Of a DNA stretch of 64,000 bases, positions 18,765 through 25,961 are shown piece by piece. Position 1 is the first letter of the stretch. Each line of letters opens with the position of its first letter. This DNA comes from Selenomonas sp. oral taxon 920 (lineage in GTDB: Bacteria; Bacillota; Negativicutes; Selenomonadales; Selenomonadaceae). The DNA is taken from NCBI RefSeq assembly GCF_001717585.1, contig NZ_CP017042.1:1704501-1768500 (forward strand). The letters are read 5' to 3'. Made by a program: the position numbers and the translations under genes. The notes beneath the pieces were generated by a model. The model saw only the letters and a program-made list of their open reading frames with translations, made no database searches and was not told the DNA's origin.

Positions 18765-18840
18765 TGGAAAACCTCTTCTGCTTAACAGAACACATTCTAA
18801 CTTTTGCCGTCGGTTTTGACATATTTTCTATAACTTCGCT

Positions 18841-18873
18841 GAAAAAGGGACTGCCGCTGCTGCGGCAGCCCCT
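18841..18873 (-). terminator. Terminator between the PTS operon and the SorC gene
   Basis: GGGACTGCCGC (18847-18857) pairs with GCGGCAGCCCC (18862-18872), with T5 following on the minus strand. Confidence 0.8.
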
Positions 18874-18895
18874 ATGCAGTTCACGTAGATTTCGC

Positions 18896-19267
18896 CTAGT
18901 GGATCTCGATGGTCGCCCCCATCTTGATATCGTCCTTGGTAAACGGCACATCGCCCTGCAGCATGATGCAGCCCGGCCGCTCCGGTGTCGTACCGCCGCG
19001 GAAAGAGAGCGTGCAGTGCCCGAGTTCACGGAGCGTATGCAGCGCCTCGTCTCCAATCGCTGTGATCGTGAACGCCTTGTCGCAAATGATCATCGTATCG
19101 CCGACGGCAGGATCCTCGTTGTAGTTCGCCGGCGTATGCAGCACGGAGAACGATACGAGTTCCTCGGGCGCGTTGTTGTTAAAGATGATGATAAAGTTGG
19201 CGTTCGGATCGTCGAGGAAGAGAAGCGACTCCTCGCCCCAGCTCGTGACTTCGCAATAAAATTTCAT
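18896..19267 (-). CDS. srlB: PTS glucitol/sorbitol-type IIA component
   Basis: A 123-residue cytoplasmic phosphocarrier, the same size as E. coli SrlB. It accepts phosphate from HPr on a histidine and passes it to IIB. The N-terminal M-K-F-Y-C-E-V-T-S-W-G, the V-L-H-T-P segment with the likely active-site His near residue 46, and the C-terminal T-L-S-F-R-G-G match the family. Last gene of the PTS operon, followed by a terminator. The transported polyol or sugar is not certain, because no sorbitol-6-phosphate dehydrogenase is encoded nearby. Confidence 0.9.
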   Translation of the reverse strand: MKFYCEVTSWGEESLLFLDDPNANFIIIFNNNAPEELVSFSVLHTPANYNEDPAVGDTMIICDKAFTITAIGDEALHTLRELGHCTLSFRGGTTPERPGCIMLQGDVPFTKDDIKMGATIEIH

Positions 19268-19331
19268 GCTGCATCCTCCTGTCTCATGGAAATGCCCTGC
19301 TCCCAGATGCGGAACAGCGAGGGCGATTCCC

Positions 19332-19859
19332 TCATGCCTGCTTTGCCTCGCGACGTTTCATATAAAGATAGATCTTCTCCGTAACAATCCCGCGCAAGAG
19401 AATGACGACAATGCCGACGAAAAAGTAACGTACGGCAAGATCGCCGAGCGGAAGACCAAGCGTCGTAATCCCCGCTGCAATGCCCATATAGACGAAGAGT
19501 TCGCCGCCGTTCGCGTGCGGGAAGAGTCCCGTCACAGGATGGACGAAGCTGACCGCCGCATCATAGTAGGCGGGCTTGTACTTCTGTTCGACAAAGTTGC
19601 CGAATGTGTAGCACATCGGATTGCCGAGAAAGAGCACGGCAAGAACGGGGAGGACGGTATAACGCGTAATGATGTTCTGCGTTGCACGCTGTGCCACACC
19701 GTTGACGCGCTCCTCTCCGATGAGCTTGATGAGCGAGTTGACCGCCGTCATCATGATGACAAGCAGGGGAACAATCCCCGTGACCCATGAGGTAAAGATT
19801 GCCGCGCCCGCACGGAAGAGATCCATGAAGCCGTTTGCCGCTGTTGCTATCAGTTCCAT
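19332..19859 (-). CDS. srlA: PTS glucitol/sorbitol-type IIC component
   Basis: Membrane channel subunit of 175 residues with about four or five helices, comparable to E. coli SrlA (187). The ATG at 19859 has a GGGAGGG site upstream; a longer version would begin inside the intergenic spacer after the IIB gene. Recognisable segments are F-M-D-L-F-R-A-G-A-A near the start, F-L-G-N-P-M-C-Y-T-F in the middle and H-P-V-T-G-L-F-P-H-A-N-G-G-E-L. Order on the minus strand is gutM, IIB-C, IIC, IIA. Confidence 0.9.
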   Translation of the reverse strand: MELIATAANGFMDLFRAGAAIFTSWVTGIVPLLVIMMTAVNSLIKLIGEERVNGVAQRATQNIITRYTVLPVLAVLFLGNPMCYTFGNFVEQKYKPAYYDAAVSFVHPVTGLFPHANGGELFVYMGIAAGITTLGLPLGDLAVRYFFVGIVVILLRGIVTEKIYLYMKRREAKQA

Positions 19860-19878
19860 AATACTATATCCCTCCCAA

Positions 19879-20871
19879 TTAGTAAAGCCCAATGCTTGCT
19901 GCGTAGGCAATCAAGACGGCAAGCGGCCCGGTGATGACGCGCGAGTAGAGAACAGCGGGTACGCCGAGCTCGATGGTCTCCGGATCTGCCTCGCCGAGAC
20001 TGAGCCCGACGGGAACGAAGTCCGCACCAACCTGTGCGTTGATTGCAAAGAGCGCAGGCAGTGCATACTGCGGCGGGATGTTGCCCATCCCGATCTGTGC
20101 GCCGAGCAGCGTACCGACGACCTGCGCAATGACCGCGCCGGGACCGAGGACGGGCGAGATAAATGGAATCGCGCAGATGAGCGAGATGATGAGCATGCCG
20201 GGCAGCGTGCTCGCAAGCGGCGAGATCGTATTCGCAATCACATTGCCGAGCCCCGAGACAGAAATGATACCCAGAATCATAGACACAAATGCCATAAACG
20301 GCAGGATGCTCTTGACCGTAATGTCAATGGTCTCGCGCCCTGCCGCATAGAACTTGTTGACCACACCGCCGATGGCAATGCCGAGGCGCGTAACGAAATT
20401 CTTCTCGCGCCCCTTCTCCATTTCGGCGATCTCCGCCTTTGCCTGCGCCTTCGTCTTGGGCGTATGGGCAGATGCCGTCTCTGCTGCAGCTGCGCTCTCG
20501 CCCGCGTCCGCAAGGGAAAGACAGGAGAGATCAACCGCCGAGACGTAGAGTTCCTTCGTGATGAATTGCGCGAGCGGTCCCGTCTTGCCGACGGGCAGGA
20601 CATTCGCCGTCAGGATCCCCTTCTTGGGATAGACGCCGCAGCGCGCCGTGCCGCCGCAATCCACGACAGCGAGCAGGATCTCCTCATCCGGCACTCCCGT
20701 CGAGAACCCATCGACCGCTGTGCAGCCCGTCATCTCTGCAATTTTTGCCGCGAGCGGATGAACGCCGCCGCCCGTAACGCTGACGATCTTATTTCGTATC
20801 TCCGTTGGAACAAGCACGAGAGGGCCGCCCCAGCCGCCTGTTCCTGCGACAATCTTCACTGATTGATACAT
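19879..20871 (-). CDS. srlE: PTS glucitol/sorbitol-type IIB (IIBC2) component
   Basis: A 330-residue protein with a cytoplasmic IIB domain (about 1-180) and a C-terminal membrane part with four or five helices, matching E. coli SrlE (319). The N-terminus carries G-T-G-G-W-G-G-P-L, and the phosphorylated cysteine is probably in D-C-G-G-T-A-R-C-G-V-Y-P near residue 115. An Ala/Lys-rich linker near 150-170 separates the domains. The ATG at 20871 has AGGAGG upstream, and the gene follows gutM by about 40 bases. Confidence 0.9.
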   Translation of the reverse strand: MYQSVKIVAGTGGWGGPLVLVPTEIRNKIVSVTGGGVHPLAAKIAEMTGCTAVDGFSTGVPDEEILLAVVDCGGTARCGVYPKKGILTANVLPVGKTGPLAQFITKELYVSAVDLSCLSLADAGESAAAAETASAHTPKTKAQAKAEIAEMEKGREKNFVTRLGIAIGGVVNKFYAAGRETIDITVKSILPFMAFVSMILGIISVSGLGNVIANTISPLASTLPGMLIISLICAIPFISPVLGPGAVIAQVVGTLLGAQIGMGNIPPQYALPALFAINAQVGADFVPVGLSLGEADPETIELGVPAVLYSRVITGPLAVLIAYAASIGLY

Positions 20872-20911
20872 TCGTTTTCCTCCTATGCAGCAAGCTGTCC
20901 TCTTTGTAGAT

Positions 20912-21304
20912 TTACAGCGACTGTTTGTCTCCCAGACGCGTGATCAGTGCATCGAGAGCCTGTATGTGTCCCTTATAGTGCACACGCCGCTTCTCGGGCA
21001 GTGCTGTGTACTCGTCACGAAGCTCGTAGATCGTTCGTCCTGCGATGCCCTCGATTGGACGAAAGCGGCTGAGAATGGTCATCCCCTGCATCATGCGTCC
21101 CTCCAGAATCTCCCCATCCGAATTACACGCGATCACAACGATATTCGACGGGCCAATCTTCCTCCTGCGCGACCCAATGCCGACGTTGCCGCGCTTGTGC
21201 AGCTCGCGTACGGCGCGTTTGTACTCCTTGACCTGCAGATGCGTTCCGATGACTTGGATCACAAAGAGCAGGAAGAGTGCGCCGACGAGTGCCTCTGTCT
21301 GCAA
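20912..21304 (-). CDS. gutM: GutM-type accessory regulator
   Basis: A 130-residue protein with an N-terminal hydrophobic segment (about 5-22), then a basic region G-N-V-G-I-G-S-R-R-R-K-I-G and a compact C-terminal part. Length and these motifs match GutM, an activator of glucitol operons in enteric bacteria whose mechanism is poorly known. The start is a TTG at 21304 with GGAGGTGATT upstream, which explains the lack of an ATG. First gene of the PTS operon, with a good promoter at 21345-21374. Confidence 0.85.
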   Translation of the reverse strand: MQTEALVGALFLLFVIQVIGTHLQVKEYKRAVRELHKRGNVGIGSRRRKIGPSNIVVIACNSDGEILEGRMMQGMTILSRFRPIEGIAGRTIYELRDEYTALPEKRRVHYKGHIQALDALITRLGDKQSL

Positions 21305-21344
21305 GGAATCACCTCCTATTTACTGCGAACTTGTAACGATTTGA

Positions 21345-21374
21345 ATTATAGCATATAAAGTATGTTTTTTACAA
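21345..21374 (-). promoter_or_regulatory. Promoter of the gutM-PTS operon
   Basis: On the minus strand, TTGTAA (21374-21369) and TATAAT (21350-21345) are separated by 18 bases. No ACC-N3-GGT site of the GntR type is present here. Confidence 0.7.
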
Positions 21375-21445
21375 TATATCGTTTTTTGAATTTTTGTAAA
21401 TGTGCCGCGCCGCTTCTTCCGTACTTATCATTTGTTCAGAAATAC

Positions 21446-21477
21446 AAAGAAGCCGCCGCAGTGCGGCAGCTTCTTCG
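21446..21477 (-). terminator. Terminator after the class II aldolase gene
   Basis: AAAGAAGCCGCCGC (21446-21459) pairs with GCGGCAGCTTCTTC (21463-21476), about 10 bases after the aldolase stop. The aldolase and PTS transcripts are therefore separate. Confidence 0.8.
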
Positions 21478-21485
21478 ACCCGTTT

Positions 21486-22322
21486 TTATGCCGTTTTTGA
21501 AATGAGATTGATGTAATGCGTGAGTACCCTGCGCATCCCCTCATCTGAGGCCCTCTGCACCTCGATCAGGGAGTCCGTCCCCGCCGCCTTGATCTCCTCG
21601 ATTGCCCCGACGAGGAAATCTGTATAGACATTCAGCTTCGTGATTCCCTCGTGCACGGCACGCCGCAGATTCTCGTCTCCCGTGCCGGAGCCGCCGTGCA
21701 GAACGAGCGGAACAGGGACAGCTGCAGCGAGCTCGCGCAGCCGCTCAAAGTTCAGCTCCGGCGTCCGATTGCTCGCGTAAACACCGTGCGAGGTACCGAT
21801 GGAAACAGCGAGCGAGTCCACCCCGGTAGCCTCTGCAAAGGTCACCGCCTCCTCCACAGTCGTATAGACACTCTCCGAAGTTACGCCCTCAATCCCCTCG
21901 GACGCACCGCCCACATGGCCGATCTCCGCCTCGACACTGACACCCTTCGTATGCGCATAGGCGACGACCTCCTTCGTCAGGCGGATATTCTCGTCCATGT
22001 CCTTCATCGACGCGTCTAACATGACGGAGGTAAAGCCAAGCTCGATCGCGCGGTGCAGGAAGTCGAAGTCCTGCCCGTGGTCAAGGTGCAGCACGATCGG
22101 CGTCGCGACCTTCTCCGCCCAGTACTTTCCGACAAGCGCCGCCTCCTCGAGCGAAATCAGTCCCGCATGCCCCTGTGCAAACGAGAGGAGAATCGGTGTC
22201 CGCAGCGCGTCTGCCGTCTGCACAAAGACACGCGCAGCATTCAGCGTGAGAAAGTCCGGGGCAACGATGCCGTAACGTCCCGCCTTCGCCGCCGCGAGTA
22301 CGGGTTTTCCATCAACCAACAT
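21486..22322 (-). CDS. Class II (Zn-dependent) ketose-bisphosphate aldolase
   Basis: A 278-residue TIM-barrel aldolase of the FbaA/GatY/KbaY family, which cleaves a ketose bisphosphate to dihydroxyacetone phosphate and an aldehyde. The metal-site motif H-L-D-H-G lies at about 79-83 (Asp81/His82), E-I-G-H-V-G-G near 138, G-T-S-H-G-V-Y near 180 and L-H-G-G-S-G near 210; all catalytic positions look intact. The sequence alone does not tell fructose-, tagatose- or another bisphosphate apart. It has its own promoter, a GntR-type operator just upstream of it, and its own terminator. The gene order suggests it acts with the TIM-like enzyme encoded on the other side of gntR. Confidence 0.9.
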   Translation of the reverse strand: MLVDGKPVLAAAKAGRYGIVAPDFLTLNAARVFVQTADALRTPILLSFAQGHAGLISLEEAALVGKYWAEKVATPIVLHLDHGQDFDFLHRAIELGFTSVMLDASMKDMDENIRLTKEVVAYAHTKGVSVEAEIGHVGGASEGIEGVTSESVYTTVEEAVTFAEATGVDSLAVSIGTSHGVYASNRTPELNFERLRELAAAVPVPLVLHGGSGTGDENLRRAVHEGITKLNVYTDFLVGAIEEIKAAGTDSLIEVQRASDEGMRRVLTHYINLISKTA

Positions 22323-22363
22323 AAGGATTCCTCCGTTTCTGAAAACACGTTCATTTTGTGCCT

Positions 22364-22392
22364 ATCATATTTCAGAGGAATCCTTTTGTCAA
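22364..22392 (-). promoter_or_regulatory. Promoter of the aldolase gene
   Basis: On the minus strand, TTGACA (22392-22387) and TATGAT (22369-22364) lie 17 bases apart. The region is also flanked by an 11-base inverted repeat, AAGGATTCCTC (22323-22333) against GAGGAATCCTT (22375-22385). Confidence 0.8.
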
Positions 22393-22401
22393 TTATTTTG
22401 T

Positions 22402-22414
22402 TTACCAATGGTTA
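22402..22414. promoter_or_regulatory. GntR-type operator O3 upstream of the aldolase promoter
   Basis: TTACCAATGGTTA is a near-palindrome of the same type as the two sites in the gntR/TIM intergenic region. It sits 9 bases upstream of the aldolase -35 box, directly after the gntR stop codon. Confidence 0.6.
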
Positions 22415-23137
22415 TTATTTTGTCGAACGCACGCGGAAACGACTGCGGAACGCATCCGCCTTCGACGTGGCATATTGAATGATCCGTCCCTCACAATCCG
22501 TCGTCAGAATACGCGTGACAAAGATCGGTGCCTGTTCCGCCACCTCGAGGTAGAGTGCGATCTCTGGCGAGGCATGAATTACCTCAATGGTCTTGTCCTC
22601 TGCGTATGGCTGAATATCATGTGCCTCCAGTGTGCGCAAAAGCCCATGCTGCGTGAAGTCGATGTGGACGAGCTCAGGGCAAAGCGAGAGAGGGATGTAG
22701 TCGTCCGTGACAGCATAGATCCGCTCATCCACATAGCGCAGACGCTTGAGGTGAAAGACGAGCGTCCCCTCAGAGATGCCGAGCATCGCCGCGAGATTTC
22801 CGCGCGCAGGCTCCACCACCTGCTGCAGAACGGTGCTGCGCGTGACGCGCCCCTCCGCCGAGAACATCTGCGCAAGCCCGAATCCGCGCTGCGGCGCCTC
22901 GGAGTAGTCCACGGGGATCTTCTCCCCCGTATAGAACGAGCCGCGCCCCTGCATCCGCACGATTTTGTTTTCCTTCTCGAGGAGTTCCAGTGCCTTGCGC
23001 ACGGTCGGCCGGCTCACAGCGAGCATCTGACACAGCTCACGCTCGCCTGGAATCGGAGAGAAATACGCAAGATCGGCAAATTGTTTCTCCATCGCGTCGC
23101 GGATCTTCTCGTGCAGCGGCTGTTTCTTGCTCGTCAT
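22415..23137 (-). CDS. GntR/HutC-family transcriptional repressor
   Basis: A 240-residue regulator with an N-terminal winged helix (C-Q-M-L-A-V-S-R-P-T-V-R-K-A-L-E-L-L near 30-50) and a C-terminal UTRA effector-binding domain (about 90-235), which usually senses a sugar phosphate. Its gene is divergent from the TIM-like gene and upstream of the aldolase gene. Three similar ACC-N3-GGT palindromes sit at those two promoters and nowhere else I noticed, so it very probably represses both until its effector appears. Its own promoter is at 23169-23198. Confidence 0.9.
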   Translation of the reverse strand: MTSKKQPLHEKIRDAMEKQFADLAYFSPIPGERELCQMLAVSRPTVRKALELLEKENKIVRMQGRGSFYTGEKIPVDYSEAPQRGFGLAQMFSAEGRVTRSTVLQQVVEPARGNLAAMLGISEGTLVFHLKRLRYVDERIYAVTDDYIPLSLCPELVHIDFTQHGLLRTLEAHDIQPYAEDKTIEVIHASPEIALYLEVAEQAPIFVTRILTTDCEGRIIQYATSKADAFRSRFRVRSTK

Positions 23138-23168
23138 AAATGTGTCTTCCTCCTCTTTTACCTTTGTT

Positions 23169-23198
23169 ATAGTAGGGGATTACTTATCCTTTTGTCAA
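23169..23198 (-). promoter_or_regulatory. Promoter of gntR
   Basis: On the minus strand, TTGACA (23198-23193) and TACTAT (23174-23169) are separated by 18 bases. The operators lie 26 or more bases upstream of its -35 box. Confidence 0.6.
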
Positions 23199-23210
23199 CA
23201 AAAAAGAACC

Positions 23211-23257
23211 TTGCAAGAGCATTTTACCTGTGGTAATATTTATTTAACCAATGGTAA
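23211..23257 (+). promoter_or_regulatory. Promoter and twin operators O1/O2 of the TIM-yjbQ unit
   Basis: TTGCAA (23211-23216) and TAATAT (23234-23239) are 17 bases apart. O1, TTACCTGTGGTAA (23224-23236), overlaps the -10 box. O2, TAACCAATGGTAA (23245-23257), lies 21 bases further on, two helical turns, so both face the same side of the DNA. Repression by the divergent GntR protein is the natural reading. Confidence 0.7.
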
Positions 23258-23281
23258 ATATTTTTATAGGAGGTCGCCGTT

Positions 23282-23989
23282 ATGAAGAGCAGTCTCGCAC
23301 CATTTCTTGTCGTCAACCCAAAGTCCTATCTCTACGGCAAGGCATCGCTTGCCCTCGCGCAGTCTGCTGACCGTGCCGCCAAAGAGACGGGGCTGAAGAT
23401 CTACTTCACCTGCCCCTTCTCCGACATCCGCTACATTCGCGAAAACACGGAGGCGATCATTGTCACGGCACAGGCGATGGAAAGCCTGAAACCGGGGCGC
23501 GGCATGGGGCATCTCCTGCCCGAGGCACTCTACGAGGCGGGCGCACGTGCTACCTTCCTCAACCATGCAGAAAATCCCATGACGATGACGGAGCTCTCCA
23601 AGACAATCGCCCGCGCGCGCGAACTCGGCATCGAGACAATTGCCTGTGCGGATTCGCTCGCCGAGGGCACGGCGATTGCCGCGTTCCGCCCCGATATTTT
23701 GCTCTGCGAGCCGACCGATCTTATCGGTACGGGCAAGACCGCAGACGACAACTACACAACCTCGATCGTTGCAAAGATCCGCAGTATTGATCCCACAATC
23801 GGCATCATGATTGCCTCTGGCATCACGACGGCAGACGATGTTTACCGCGTCGTGCGCCTTGGAGCGGATGGCAGCGGTGCAACGAGCGGCATTCTCAGTG
23901 CCCCCGATCCGGCAGCACGCATTATGGAGATGGCAGAGGCAATCGTGCGTGCCGCCGCCGTTCGTAATACACAGGAAAGCGCGGCATAG
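23282..23989 (+). CDS. Archaeal-type triosephosphate isomerase family enzyme
   Basis: A 235-residue TIM barrel. The catalytic set is present: Asn12 and Lys14 in V-N-P-K-S-Y, His95 in F-L-N-H-A-E-N, and Glu143 in C-E-P-T-D-L-I-G-T-G, followed by the phosphate-binding S-G-I-T-T-A-D-D-V region. The short length and the L-N-H / C-E-P / I-G-T-G pattern resemble archaeal TIMs rather than the 250-residue bacterial glycolytic enzyme. It may interconvert dihydroxyacetone phosphate and glyceraldehyde phosphate from the aldolase, or a related keto/aldose phosphate, as TIM paralogues in tetrose pathways do. AGGAGG precedes the ATG. yjbQ follows 17 bases after the stop. Confidence 0.8.
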   Translation: MKSSLAPFLVVNPKSYLYGKASLALAQSADRAAKETGLKIYFTCPFSDIRYIRENTEAIIVTAQAMESLKPGRGMGHLLPEALYEAGARATFLNHAENPMTMTELSKTIARARELGIETIACADSLAEGTAIAAFRPDILLCEPTDLIGTGKTADDNYTTSIVAKIRSIDPTIGIMIASGITTADDVYRVVRLGADGSGATSGILSAPDPAARIMEMAEAIVRAAAVRNTQESAA

Positions 23990-24006
23990 GCGCAGAGGAG
24001 ACACAG

Positions 24007-24528
24007 ATGGCTGTATTTAAGAAAAAGATGACCCTCACCTCGCACGGCGGTACCCCCACCTTTATCAACATTACTGCCGAACTGCGTGCCGCCATTGCTG
24101 AGAGCGGTATCCAAGAGGGCATTGTGACCGTCATCTCACCGCACACAACCTGCGGCGTATTCTTTGAGGAGTTCGTACACGATGTGGACGAGACGGGCAC
24201 AGAGTTCCTACAGAACGATCTGAATGCCGTCCTCGAGAATCTGATCCCGAACCAGACGGGCTGGAACCAATACCAGTACCCGGGTGAGGAGCACTACCGT
24301 GCCGTCGAGAGCTGGCCGGATGCCGAGGCATACCTGCCTGGCGGCGACCGCACCGCGCTCTGGAACTGTGATGCCCATCTCAAGGCGACCCTCATTGGCT
24401 CATCTGAGACCTTCGAGGTTGCCGACGGCCAGCTCGCCGTCGGCACCACGGGTTACTGCTACTTCGTCGACTTCGACCGCACACGCGCCCGCACACGCAA
24501 GTGCTCGATTGTGGTCATGGGTGAGTAA
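24007..24528 (+). CDS. yjbQ: YjbQ/UPF0047 family protein
   Basis: A 173-residue member of the YjbQ family, slightly longer than the usual 130-140. Conserved features are T-V-I-S-P-H-T-T-C-G-V-F near residue 45, E-N-L-I-P near 80 and E-H-Y-R-A in the middle, ending in D-F-D-R-T-R. Some family members show thiamine-phosphate synthase activity in vitro, but the physiological role is unsettled. It is co-transcribed with the TIM-like gene under GntR control, which points here to a role in sugar-phosphate metabolism rather than thiamine synthesis. That is inference from context. Confidence 0.85.
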   Translation: MAVFKKKMTLTSHGGTPTFINITAELRAAIAESGIQEGIVTVISPHTTCGVFFEEFVHDVDETGTEFLQNDLNAVLENLIPNQTGWNQYQYPGEEHYRAVESWPDAEAYLPGGDRTALWNCDAHLKATLIGSSETFEVADGQLAVGTTGYCYFVDFDRTRARTRKCSIVVMGE

Positions 24529-24532
24529 GAGA

Positions 24533-24897
24533 ATATAAATCCTCGCATTAGACCTGAAAGCGCAGGAAAGCAATTTCCTGCGCTTTTTGTTGTGCGGCTT
24601 GAAATTTGCGGCGATACTGCGCGGAACTGAGCCAGCCGAGGAGCTTCTTGATGCGGCGCTCGTTGCAGCAGGCAATATACTCCTTAATATTGTCCAAATA
24701 GTGCCCTTTACCATGCCTTTATCCAACGTATGATTTAACCATCCGGAATCTCGCACCGTTTGGATAAGGCTCTGTATCCTCCTTGTCCTGAAAGGGATTC
24801 CCTTACGATCCTAAGGTTACATCCCGTACTGCATTTTGTCATAACAATACCCCCAAAAGTCAGATCTTGTTAAGTCTAACTTTTGGGGGCACTGCAT
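24533..24897 (-). mobile_element. Internally deleted IS3-family insertion sequence remnant
   Basis: Read on the minus strand from about 24897, a typical IS end (TGCAGTGCCCCCAAAAGTTA) is followed by an orfA start (M-T-K-C-S-T-G-C-N-L-R-I-V-R-E-S-L, ATG near 24840). OrfA stops after about 35 codons. The sequence then jumps to the last 45 or so codons of an IS3-type OrfB (Y-I-A-C-C-N-E-R-R-I-K-K-L-L-G, ...S-A-Q-Y-R-R-K-F). The far end keeps only the inner GTCTAA of the matching terminal repeat. The middle of the transposase is gone, so the element cannot move by itself. No other gene is visible between 24529 and 25000. Confidence 0.75.
24557..24588 (+). terminator. Terminator of the TIM-yjbQ transcript, formed from IS coding sequence
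   Basis: AAAGCGCAGGAAA (24557-24569) pairs with TTTCCTGCGCTTT (24574-24586) and T residues follow. The hairpin lies within the OrfB C-terminal codons of the IS remnant. Confidence 0.75.
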
Positions 24898-24999
24898 CAG
24901 CGGTGCTTTTTTGTTTTATGTGGACAAGCCGCTGCAAGAAAGCGAGCGGAAATAAGGGGACATCTCTGCCTTTAACCGATTTCTGCCCCGCATATTAAA

Positions 25000-25935
25000 T
25001 CACCTTCGATTCAACATAATATGCCCCATGAAGTCGAGCATCGTCATGGCAGCCACACGCGGCGTGACACCCGTCGGATCGTACTGCGGTGCCACTTCAA
25101 CCATATCGAATGCGACCACCTCGCCTTTGCGGGCGATCCCCTCGAGCACCTCCGTTTCCCAATTATAGGTCAGTCCGCCCGGAGAGGGCGAGCCTACACC
25201 AGAGGCAATCGATAGGTCGTATCCGTCTATATCAATGGTCACATAGTACTGCGCCCCATCGGGAATGAGTGCCAAGACTTCATCCGGCGACATCTTATTG
25301 GCCTGACGCGCCGTGATGATGGTGCTTCCATACTTTTTGGCATCCTCAAAATCGGATCTTCGGCTGCTGCCAAGCCCTCGTATCCCGATCTGGAACATCT
25401 TCCCAACGTGCTCCATCTCCGACATGCGCCGCATGGGACTGCCGTTCGTATACTTTTGACCGCCCGCCGCATATGTCCAATCGAGGTGTGCGTCGAACTG
25501 AATCACAACGAGATCTTTGAAACGATCGAGCGCACGCGCCACCGGAATCGTAATCGAATGATCGCCGCCCATGATGGCGGGCAGAGCTCCGCGATCCAAA
25601 ATCATACGGATTGCGGCTTCAATATTGGCAAATGATTCTTCCACATTCGTCGGAACCATATCCACATCACCACAATCGACTACGCGAATCGGTGCTGCGA
25701 GCAGCTGTTCATCATAGTCAGGATCATAGAATCCGGCATCTCCGCGGCCATAGTGACAGGAGACCTCACGAATTCTGCGCGGGCCGAATTTGGAGCCATT
25801 CATATACGCCGTCCCCAAATCATATGGCACGCCAATCACCGCAATATCTGCATCCAGTGTTGTCAGGTCGGTATGAATCGGATACTTTGCAAAAGACGCA
25901 ATTCCAGTGATTGGCAGATTGACTTTATCCTGCAT
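25000..25935 (-). CDS. Ureohydrolase (agmatinase/guanidino-acid hydrolase family)
   Basis: A 311-residue manganese- or nickel-type ureohydrolase that would release urea from a guanidino compound. Metal-site motifs are G-G-D-H-S at about 123-127, D-A-H-L-D at 148-152 and D-I-D-G-Y-D at 235-240. The usual A-P-G-T-G-T-P loop after the last motif is A-S-G-V-G-S-P here, so the substrate may not be agmatine. It is the last gene of an operon with two aspartase-family lyases and a C4-dicarboxylate transporter, 26 bases after the preceding lyase. No arginine decarboxylase is nearby. Substrate unassigned. Confidence 0.8.
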   Translation of the reverse strand: MQDKVNLPITGIASFAKYPIHTDLTTLDADIAVIGVPYDLGTAYMNGSKFGPRRIREVSCHYGRGDAGFYDPDYDEQLLAAPIRVVDCGDVDMVPTNVEESFANIEAAIRMILDRGALPAIMGGDHSITIPVARALDRFKDLVVIQFDAHLDWTYAAGGQKYTNGSPMRRMSEMEHVGKMFQIGIRGLGSSRRSDFEDAKKYGSTIITARQANKMSPDEVLALIPDGAQYYVTIDIDGYDLSIASGVGSPSPGGLTYNWETEVLEGIARKGEVVAFDMVEVAPQYDPTGVTPRVAAMTMLDFMGHIMLNRR

Positions 25936-25961
25936 AGCAGTCCCCCTTTCTTCCGTTTGGA

